Made by a program: the position numbers and the translations under genes
Shown: positions 25,585-33,200 of the stretch, piece after piece
Position numbering within the stretch: position 1 is the first letter of the stretch
How the letters are laid out: the number at the start of each line of letters is the position of its first letter
Assembly: GCA_965246855.1 (NCBI GenBank)
Contig: CBDFFP010000003.1
Coordinates: 434,001-498,000 of the forward strand
Direction of reading: 5' to 3'
DNA from: UBA1952 sp965246855
GTDB taxonomy: Bacteria > Bacteroidota > Bacteroidia > Chitinophagales > Chitinophagaceae
DNA length: 64,000 nt
The notes under the pieces: model-generated
Databases searched by the model: none
What the model was told of the DNA's origin: nothing
The model's input: the letters and a program-made list of their open reading frames with translations, nothing else

Positions 25585-26457
25585 TTACTCGTGCAGTGGC
25601 CTTCTCTTCACCATTCCACCTTTTATATCATTGATGGTGTGCTGCGTCACGAAGGCTAAATCGTCAATCCGGTACACTGCGTTCAGTACTGCCTGTACTT
25701 CCAAGCGCGTTACGATAGAGACCAGAATAATGCCGTCGGTATTTACCTGTCCGCGTTTGCCGTGTCCGCCGCCGCCTTTATACACCGTTACCGCACGGCC
25801 CATCTTTTCGACCAACATGTTTTTTATCTCTTCTGCCTTGTTGGAAATAATCGTAACGCTCACATACTCCTCAATGCCAGTAATGAGAAAGTCCGCCGTT
25901 TTAGACGCCGCGAGGTATGTGAGCATAGAATACATCGCCGTTTCCAGATTAAAAAGAAAAGCAGAGGCGCTGAAAAGCAGGAGGTTGAAAAGCGTAATGA
26001 CATCGCCCACTGAAAGCGCCGTTTTCCGGGAGATCGCCACGGCCATTACTTCTGTTCCGTCAATCACGCCGCCGCCGCGAATGCTCAGGCCGATACCTGC
26101 ACCAATGAAAAAGCCGCCGAAAACAGCAATGAGTAATTTGTCGTCGGTAATGTGGGGCAGCTCTATGGTAGCGATAGCCACTACCAGCGTGGTGATAGAT
26201 ATGGCCGTCTTGATAGCAAACGTGCGGGAAATCTGCTTCGCGCCAATAAGGATAAAGGGCGCATTAAGCACAAACAAAAGCAGCGAAATGTTCCACCCGG
26301 TGAGCCGCTCCAGCACCAGCGAGGTTCCGGTTACGCCGCCATCAAGATAATCGTTGGGCAGCAAAAAACCTTTCAGGCCAATGGTGGCTGCCGTCACGCC
26401 TGCTGTCAGCAATGCTGCTTCCCGGACAGCTGTCGGAATGGAAAAGTTTTTGCGCAT
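25585..26457 (-). CDS. YitT-family membrane protein (DUF161/DUF2179)
   Basis: The 290-residue product has five to six hydrophobic segments in the first 200 residues, with GFLLPNDYLDGGVTGTSLVL and GGGVIDGTEVMA, the repeated DUF161 signatures. The C-terminal soluble domain (about 205-280, from SVTIISNKAEEIKNML through GGGGHGKRGQ to LAFVTQHTINDIKGG) matches DUF2179. YitT proteins are widespread; their transport role is not established. It is divergent from rpsA. Confidence 0.9.
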   Translation of the reverse strand: MRKNFSIPTAVREAALLTAGVTAATIGLKGFLLPNDYLDGGVTGTSLVLERLTGWNISLLLFVLNAPFILIGAKQISRTFAIKTAISITTLVVAIATIELPHITDDKLLIAVFGGFFIGAGIGLSIRGGGVIDGTEVMAVAISRKTALSVGDVITLFNLLLFSASAFLFNLETAMYSMLTYLAASKTADFLITGIEEYVSVTIISNKAEEIKNMLVEKMGRAVTVYKGGGGHGKRGQVNTDGIILVSIVTRLEVQAVLNAVYRIDDLAFVTQHTINDIKGGMVKRRPLHE

Positions 26458-26557
26458 AAGCAGAGAACGAAAGCGTGTAAGAGGAGGCGAAAATTAAACC
26501 AGCTGCATTGTTTTAAAACCATTGTTCCAAAACACGCTTTTTCTGCTTAAAAATTTT

Positions 26558-26586
26558 TTGCTTCAAACACTCTGCGCTTATCTTTG
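26558..26586 (+). promoter_or_regulatory. Bacteroidota-type promoter of rpsA
   Basis: A -33 TTG at 26558-26560 within TTTTTTG is followed after 18 nt by TATCTTTG at 26579-26586, an exact TAnnTTTG -7 box. Transcription would start at about 26592-26594, so the ATG at 26584 cannot be the rpsA start. Confidence 0.75.
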
Positions 26587-26622
26587 CGGCCCAAAATCCC
26601 ATTTAAAAGGAGGAACCATCAT

Positions 26623-28455
26623 TTGGAAGAACAACAAACCATCCAAGACCAAACCACCGCTACGGCTCCTGCGCATGACGACTTCGACTGGAGCGTCGAT
26701 AAGCGCAACGTAGCCGCTTATTCTAACGATAAGCGTCAGGAGCTTGATACCATGTATCAAAGTACCTTCAAGACCGTTGACGACGCCGAGCTTTTGCAAG
26801 GCACCGTCGTTGGCAAAACAAAGACCGACGTTATTGTAAACATCGGCTTTAAAAGCGACGGCCTTATCTCGCTGAACGAATTCCGCGACATGGCGGACGT
26901 GAAAATCGGCGATGAAATTGAGGTGATGGTCGTGGAGAAGGAAGACAAAAACGGTCACCTGAACCTGAGCCGTCGCGCCGCCCGTGCCGCCCGTGCCTGG
27001 CAGCGTATTGTGGACTTCCACAAAACCGGCGAAATCGTTACCGGAACCATTATTTCCAAAACGAAAGGCGGCCTGATTGTGGACGTAAACGGACTGGAAA
27101 CCTTCCTGCCCGGCTCCCAAATCGACGTGAAGCCCGTAACCGACTACGACCAGTATGTGGGTAAAACCATGGACTTCAAAGTAGTGAAAATCAACGAGCA
27201 GATTCGCAACGCCGTTGTTTCTCACAAAGCCCTGATTGAAAGTGATCTGGAAGCACAACGTTCCGTAATCATCGGTCAGTTGGAGAAAGGTCAGGTTCTG
27301 GAAGGAACGGTGAAAAACGTTACCGACTTCGGTGCGTTTATCGATCTCGGCGGTGTGGACGGTCTGCTGTATATCACGGATATTTCTTGGGGACGCGTAC
27401 AGCACCCAAGCGAAGTACTGGGCAACGGCCAGAAGCTCAACGTGGTGGTTCTCGACTTTGACGACGAGAAGAAGCGTATCTCTCTCGGTCTGAAGCAACT
27501 GACGCCGCATCCGTGGGACAACCTCGACGCAGCGATTCAGGAAGGCTCTACCATTCGCGGCAAAGTAGTGAACATCGAAGACTACGGTGCTTTCCTCGAA
27601 GTGACGCCAGGCGTAGAAGGACTCGTACACGTAAGCGAAATCACCTGGAGCAGCCAGCCGGTGAACGCGAAAGAATATTTTAAAGTAGGCGAGGAGTATG
27701 ATGCGAAAATCGTTACGCTTGACCGCGACGAACGCAAAATGAGCCTTTCCATCAAGCAACTCACAGAAGATCCGTGGGAAAGCATTGAGAACACGTATGG
27801 CGCAGACACCCGTCACAAAGGCGTGGTGAAAAACCTCACTCCGTATGGCGTATTCGTAGAGCTGGACAAAGGCATTGGCGGCATGATTCACATCTCCGAC
27901 CTTTCCTGGACCAAGCGCTTCAACCACCCAAGCGAATTCACCAAAGCAGGCGAGGAGATCGACGTGATGGTTCTTTCTGTGGACAAAGACGCGCGCAAGC
28001 TGAGCCTCGGCCACAAGCAAACCGAAGACGATCCGTGGAATACGTTTGAAAGCATCTTCCCGATTGGCTCTACGCACGACGGAACCGTTATCCGCAAGGA
28101 CGACAAAGGCGCAAGCGTGCAGCTTCAATATGGTTTGGAAGCGTTCGCTCCGGCCCGCCACCTGAAGAAGGAAGATGGTAGCACGGTTGCTATGGAAGAA
28201 ACCGCACCGTTTGTAGTCATTGAGTTTGACCGCAACGACAAGCGCATTCTGGTATCGCACAGCCGCATTTGGGAGCAGCAAGTTGCTGAAGAGCGCGAAG
28301 CCGTGAAGAAGGAAGCGAAAGCCGCAACCGACGAAACCAAGAAAACCGTGAAGGCCATCCAGCAAAAGGTGGAAAAGCCAACCCTCGGCGACCTCGGCGC
28401 ACTGGCTGCCTTGAAAGACAAGCTGAAAAAAGCAGAAGACGAATCCGGGCAGTAA
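26623..28455 (+). CDS. rpsA: 30S ribosomal protein S1
   Basis: This RNA-binding ribosomal protein delivers mRNA to the 30S subunit. The product of about 610 residues has six S1 (OB-fold) domains, each opening with a G-V/T-V pattern: LLQGTVVGKT, IVTGTIISKT, VLEGTVKNVTDFGAFID, TIRGKVVNIEDYGAFLE, RHKGVVKNLTPYGVFVE and THDGTVIRKD. The highly charged C-terminus (VAEEREAVKKEAK onward) is typical of the phylum. The start is TTG at 26623. It is preceded at the right distance by AAAAGGAGG (26606-26614), and the upstream ATG precedes the inferred transcription start. A strong terminator follows. Confidence 0.95.
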   Translation: MEEQQTIQDQTTATAPAHDDFDWSVDKRNVAAYSNDKRQELDTMYQSTFKTVDDAELLQGTVVGKTKTDVIVNIGFKSDGLISLNEFRDMADVKIGDEIEVMVVEKEDKNGHLNLSRRAARAARAWQRIVDFHKTGEIVTGTIISKTKGGLIVDVNGLETFLPGSQIDVKPVTDYDQYVGKTMDFKVVKINEQIRNAVVSHKALIESDLEAQRSVIIGQLEKGQVLEGTVKNVTDFGAFIDLGGVDGLLYITDISWGRVQHPSEVLGNGQKLNVVVLDFDDEKKRISLGLKQLTPHPWDNLDAAIQEGSTIRGKVVNIEDYGAFLEVTPGVEGLVHVSEITWSSQPVNAKEYFKVGEEYDAKIVTLDRDERKMSLSIKQLTEDPWESIENTYGADTRHKGVVKNLTPYGVFVELDKGIGGMIHISDLSWTKRFNHPSEFTKAGEEIDVMVLSVDKDARKLSLGHKQTEDDPWNTFESIFPIGSTHDGTVIRKDDKGASVQLQYGLEAFAPARHLKKEDGSTVAMEETAPFVVIEFDRNDKRILVSHSRIWEQQVAEEREAVKKEAKAATDETKKTVKAIQQKVEKPTLGDLGALAALKDKLKKAEDESGQ

Positions 28456-28473
28456 TTCCTGAGTCCGTTAATA

Positions 28474-28506
28474 GAAAAAGCCGCTCCAATTTGGGGCGGC
28501 TTTTTT
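28474..28506 (+). terminator. rpsA terminator
   Basis: AAAAAGCCGC-TCCAATTTGGG-GCGGCTTTTTT is a stem closed by a T-run 18 bp after the rpsA stop. Confidence 0.9.
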
Positions 28507-28510
28507 GTTA

Positions 28511-28540
28511 TTTGCGGTGTAGGCGCGCCCCTACCGCAAA
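28511..28540. repeat. Short palindrome TTTGCGGTGTAGG..CCCTACCGCAAA
   Basis: The near-perfect inverted repeat has a core GTAGG-CGCGC-CCCTAC that resembles the ends of the GTAGGGG palindromic elements joined head to head without the central part. Confidence 0.6.
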
Positions 28541-28613
28541 TAAAAAATCCGTCCTGGTTTTAGCCAAGACGGATTCTTAAATCCTCCCTAATCACTAATC
28601 ACTAATCATTACT

Positions 28614-29285
28614 CTACGGCTTAATGGCCGCGCTCACCGGGTCGCTCCACGGGCCGGTCTGGCCGCGCTCGTTTTCCCAGCGCCCGATATAACAGGCTAT
28701 TTTGCCGGCATCTGCCGCTTCAAAAGTGGCTACATAGGGCGTAGACGTATCGGTAGCGAGGTAGCGATAGGCCTTCGGGTCGGTAGGAACCGGGGCACCC
28801 ACCGGGATAAGGGCTACAAACAACTGACAGGCGCGCACCCCGGGCGGGTTGCCCCGCTTGCCGTTGGCGGCCTCATCGCTAAAGGAAGCGGTTTGTAGCA
28901 GGCGGCTGTTGCCGTCTAGCTGGAGTACGGGCTTGGTCGTAGGCGGCGTACTGGGCGTGCGCGTCGCAGGCTCTAAAATGTTCAGGTTTATGCGGTCAGC
29001 AGGGGTCAGTTTGTCGTCGGCAACGCCGCTCAGGGTGGTTCTGATCAGGTTGGTAAGAACGGCTTTGCTGGCGTTTTTGGTAGCCGTGTCCTGCTGGGTA
29101 CGCGTAGCCTTCACAGAGGTTTTGCCGTAGTCGGTCAAAAAAGTGTTTAAGGCATTGGTAAGCGCTGTTTGCTGGGCTGCCGTGAGGCCCAGCCGCGCCA
29201 AGTTGGCGATTATGTAAGCGATAACGGCTTTTACGACGAGAACATAATCGGGTTCCCTGCGGGGAAATGCTTTGGTGCGTGCCAT
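28614..29285 (-). CDS. Hypothetical protein with C-terminal fibronectin-like segment
   Basis: The 223-residue product has no signal peptide. The N-terminal helical half (MARTKAFPRREPDYVLVVKA and on to about residue 95) is followed by a Thr/Pro-rich linker (RTPSTPPTTKP). A beta-rich domain then ends GRWENERGQTGPWSDPVSAA, the usual last strands of a fibronectin-type or carbohydrate-binding-like domain. I recognise it only as one of a class of uncharacterised Bacteroidota proteins with this layout. A clear promoter precedes it. Confidence 0.75.
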   Translation of the reverse strand: MARTKAFPRREPDYVLVVKAVIAYIIANLARLGLTAAQQTALTNALNTFLTDYGKTSVKATRTQQDTATKNASKAVLTNLIRTTLSGVADDKLTPADRINLNILEPATRTPSTPPTTKPVLQLDGNSRLLQTASFSDEAANGKRGNPPGVRACQLFVALIPVGAPVPTDPKAYRYLATDTSTPYVATFEAADAGKIACYIGRWENERGQTGPWSDPVSAAIKP

Positions 29286-29316
29286 GAGTGGAAATTTTGG
29301 GGGTTAAAAGAATGGC

Positions 29317-29343
29317 CAAAGCTACAAAAGACATAGATAACAA
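29317..29343 (-). promoter_or_regulatory. Promoter of the hypothetical gene 28614-29285
   Basis: On the minus strand a TTG (29343-29341) is followed after 16 nt by TAGCTTTG (29324-29317), an exact TAnnTTTG box. The start codon lies about 30 nt downstream. Confidence 0.6.
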
Positions 29344-29373
29344 TAAGTCTTTCCAAAAAGTTAAATCTTGGTA

Positions 29374-29640
29374 AGGGAAATGTAAGATTGGTTTAGGGAA
29401 ATGTAGGGCCTGTTTTCCCCAACATGACTCGCGTTTGCCCAAACATGACTCGCGTTTGGGCAAACATGACTCGCGTTTGCCCAAACATGACTCGCGTTTG
29501 GGCAAACATGACTCGCGTTTGGTCAAACATGACTCGCGTTTGGGCAAACATGAATCGCGTTTCCCCAAACATGACTCGCGTTTGGGGAAACGGAAGCCGC
29601 GTTTGGGCAAATGCGTCTTTCATTTGGGCAAACAGGCGGC
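29374..29640. repeat. Array D: 21-bp units with GTTT-N4-AAAC cores whose centre flips
   Basis: Cores begin at 29412, 29433, 29454, 29475, 29496, 29517, 29538, 29559, 29580, 29601 and 29622, every step exactly 21 bp. The unit is GTTTGCCCAAACATGACTCGC. The four central bases read GCCC, GGGC, GCCC, GGGC, GGTC, GGGC, CCCC, GGGG and GGGC, while GTTT, AAAC and the CATGACTCGC linker hardly change in the central units. Two further degenerate units (AGGGAAATGTA at 29374 and 29395) keep the same 21-bp step. It is related in sequence to array A, 29 kb away. It lies between two divergent genes. Confidence 0.92.
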
Positions 29641-29704
29641 GTTTTTCCGGGCTGTGGTATAATACCATCTCGACACCTAAAAGTGCTATTCTTCTGTTTC
29701 TGAG

Positions 29705-29779
29705 ATTCCGCCGAAAGGCGGAATGACAAAACGTTAGAAGCACGTTGATATTGTTTTGTCACCCCGCCGAAGGGCGGGG
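29705..29779. repeat. Nested palindromes next to array D
   Basis: Hairpin ATTCCGCC-GAAA-GGCGGAAT (29705-29724) and hairpin CCCCGCC-GAAG-GGCGGGG (29762-29779) flank an inner inverted repeat TGACAAAAC (29724-29732) / GTTTTGTCA (29753-29761). Arms of this type are common as dispersed intergenic repeats. Confidence 0.7.
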
Positions 29780-29876
29780 TCTGCCAAAAACACAGGCTTT
29801 CTGGTCTGCCCATTTTAATGTCTAAACGGTATTACACGGTTTTGGAAAACGGGGCGCAAGGACGGTTTTGGGTAGA

Positions 29877-29946
29877 GGGGCGCACCCTTGTGGTCGCCCA
29901 CAGATAATGGTGTTGTTGGAGGGCGACCACAAGGGTACGCCCCTAC
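29877..29946. repeat. Complete GTAGGGGCG palindromic element with conserved loop
   Basis: GGGGCGCACCCTTGTGGTCG continuing to CCC is followed by a loop of about 21 nt (ACAGATAATGGTGTTGTTGGA) and then the reverse arm GGGCGACCACAAGGGTACGC ending in CCCTAC. The reverse complement of the loop matches the loop of the element at 61412-61482 (TCCAACAAC...ATCTGT). Between 29947 and 30253 I see no gene; a motif shared with 37645-37680 occurs at 30122-30157. Confidence 0.85.
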
Positions 29947-30121
29947 GGCAGATGTATCCCTTCCAAAAAGAGTTTTCTTCTTCTTTCGCCCCTATGATTG
30001 AGGGTGCGGAAAGAGGAAAGCAAATAAGGCTTCTTTCATGCCCTTCCTCCCCGGAAAACGCAGAACGTTCCTTACAACCACGCCGCTGGGAGGCGGAGGC
30101 GAGGCCTTCGCGAGGGTAAAA

Positions 30122-30157
30122 CATTGATAATCAATGGTTATAGTGATACGGAAACAA
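30122..30157. other. Upstream motif shared with the first protease gene
   Basis: CATTGATAATCAATGGTTAT followed by AGTGATACGGAAAC resembles 37645-37680 (CATTGATAATGAACAGGTTA then TGTATCATACGGAAAA). One lies 97 bp upstream of the giant adhesin start, the other 338 bp upstream of the S8 protein gene. Possible shared regulatory site. Confidence 0.4.
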
Positions 30158-30253
30158 ATATAGGTGGTTGGTCTTGCAAGCGTCAAAACCGGAGATTACG
30201 TTTGCGGCGGGATATTCTTCCCAGTTCCCCCCTCTTTCCCCCAAGTCTTTCCC

Positions 30254-33200
30254 ATGAGAAAGCATCTCTTCCTCTTTCTATGCGGCCTGCTGGCTGCACT
30301 AACCATCCACGCGCAAACCAGCGTAGGTTACCAGGACAACTGGCCGAAGCCCAACGGAACCGTGATCGCCATTGTGCGCAGTGGAAACACCGTGTATCTG
30401 GGCGGAAGCTTTACTTCTATAGCTCCCGCTGTGTCTTATGGCGCAGCGCTTGGCACGGGTTCCGGTTCTCCTGACTTGAGCTATGCCCTGCCCAATGGAG
30501 TGGTGCGGGCTTGTGTGGCGGATGGGGCAGGCGGCTGGTACATTGGCGGCAGCTTCACGCAAGTGGGCGGGCAGACCCGCAACTATATGGCACGCATTAA
30601 TGCCGATGGTACGCTCCATCCCTGGAATCCAAATGCGGATGCTTCTGTATATGCCCTTGCGGTGAGCGGGGGTAGGGTGTATGCAGGGGGGACTTTTACG
30701 ACTGTAGGCGGGCAAACCAGAAGTTACATTGCGGCAATAGATACAACCACTGGTGCGGCTACTTCCTGGAACCCCGGTGCAGGTAGCACTGTGTATGCCC
30801 TTGCGGTCAGCGGGGGTACGGTGTATGCCGGGGGATTCTTTGCGACTATAGGCGGGCAAAGCAGAAACCGCATTGCTGCTTTAGATACGGCCACCGGTGC
30901 AGCTACTTCCTGGAACCCGAATTCCAATAGCACTGTAAATGCCCTTGCGGTGAGCGGGGGTACGGTGTATGTGGGGGGAATCTTTACGAATATCGGCGGG
31001 CAAAACAGAGGCCGCATCGCGGCCATAGATACGGCCACCGGCAATGCTACCTCCTGGAACCCCAGTGCAAGCAACAATGTAAATGCCCTTGCGGTGAGCG
31101 GGGGTACGGTGTATGCCGGGGGAATCTTTACGAATATAGGCGGGCAAAACAGGTCCCGGATAGCGGCATTGAGCGCCACCAATGGTGCGGCTACTGCCTG
31201 GGATCCGGGTGCTAATAACGCTGTGCAAGCCCTTGCGGTAAGCGGCAGCACGGTGTATGTGGGGGGAAGCTTTGGTTTCACAGGCGGGCAAACCAGAAGC
31301 CGGATCGCGGCCATAGATGCCACCACTGGTGCGGCTACTTCCTGGAACCCCACTGCCAGTAGCACTGTAGTTGCCCTTGCGGTCAGCGGCAGCACGGTAT
31401 ATGCAGGAGGAGCCTTTACGACTATAGGCGGGCAAACCAGAAACCGCATCGCGGCCATAGATGCCACCACCGGCACGCTTACCTCCTGGAACCCCAGTGC
31501 GGATAACACGGTAGCTGCCCTTACGGTGAGCGGCAGCACGGTGTATGTGGGGGGAAACTTTGCTTCCATCGGCGGGCAAAGCAGAAGTTACATCGCGGCT
31601 ATAGATGCCACCACCGGCACGGCTACTGCCTGGAACCCCACTGCCAGTAGCAATGTAGTTGCCCTTGCGGTGAGCGGCAGCACGGTGTATGCAGGGGGGA
31701 CCTTTACTTCTATAGGCGGGCAATTCAGAAACCGCATCGCGGCCATAGATACCACCACCGGCGCGGCTACTTCCTGGAACCCCAGTGCAAATGATTTTGT
31801 AAATGCCCTTACGGTGAGCGGGGGTACGGTATATGCCGGGGGGGGCTTTACTTCTATAGGCGGGCAAAGCAGAAACCGCATCGCGGCAATAGATAAGGTT
31901 ACCGGCGTGGTTACTTCCTGGAACCCGGGCGCAGATAACAATGTAGCTACCCTTGCGATCAGCGGGGGTACGGTATATGCAGGAGGATACTTCACTTCCA
32001 TAGGTGGGCAAAGCAGAGGTTACATCGCGGCCATAGATGCCGCTACCGGCGTGGCTACTGCCTGGAACCCCACTGCCAATAGCATTGTATATGGCCTTGC
32101 AGTGAGCGGCAGCACGGTGTATGCAGGAGGAGCCTTTGGTACCATAGGCGGGCAAAGCAGAAGTTACATCGCGGCCATAGATACCAGCACCGGTGCGGCT
32201 ACTGCCTGGAACCCCAGTGCCAGTGGTACTGTATATACCTTTGCGGTGAGCGGCAGCACGGTGTATGCAGGAGGAGTCTATACGTCCATGGGCGGGAACA
32301 GTACCCGGAGCTACTTTATGCCTCTGGTGGACTCTACCAATCTGCCCGGCGTTGCCATTGCGGCTTCTGCCAATCCGGTCTGTGCCGGTGCATCGGTAAC
32401 CTTCACCGCCACACCCACCAACGCCAGCAGCCCCACCTACCAGTGGACGAAGAATGGCACGGCTGTTTCCGGCGCAACGGCAGCTACTTACGCCACAACC
32501 ACCCTCGCCAACGGGGATACCATCCGTTGCCAGATGACCAGCAGCGGCACGACGGTAACGTCCAACGCTGTTACCATGACGGTGAACGCCTCCCCTATTG
32601 TTACGGTTGTACCATCCGGGCCGACTACTTTTTGCGCCGGCAATTCGGTAGAGCTTTCACCCAGTACGGCAGCAGCTTATCCGACTTACCTGTGGAGCAA
32701 TGGAGAGACCACCGAGTTTATTACCACTTCCACAAGTGGCAACTACTCCGTAACGATTACCGATGGCAACAACGGCTGCTCGGCCACTTCTGCGGCTTTG
32801 GAAGTAACGGTAAATCCTTTGCCAAGATCTACGGTTACGGCAGGCGGGCCAACTACTTTTTGCGCAGGCAGCAACGTAACGCTTGGGGGCCGCCCGCATA
32901 ATTATTCCTATTTGTGGAGCAACGGCGCAACCACGCAGTTTATTACGGCTACGGCAAGCGGCAATTATTCGGTAACGGTTACGGATGCCAACGGCTGCGT
33001 AGCGACATCTGCGGCAACAACCGTAACGGTCAATCCATTGCCAAGTGCGACGATTATGGCAGGCGGGGCCACTGCTTTTTGTGCGGGCGGTTCGGTAACG
33101 CTCACCGCAAGTGCGGGTAGTTCTTACCTGTGGAGCAACGGCGCAACTACGCAATCTGTTACGGCTACGGCGAGCGATAATTATTCGGTAACGGTAACGG

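Noticed and set aside
26578..28365. 595-codon minus-strand frame opposite rpsA
   Set aside because: It is the shadow of a long, codon-biased gene. The plus-strand product is clearly ribosomal protein S1.
30881..32155. Long minus-strand frames opposite the propeller repeats and Ig-like regions (also 35606-36838 and 45693-46850)
   Set aside because: They arise from in-phase repeats of the sense genes and have no recognisable domains.
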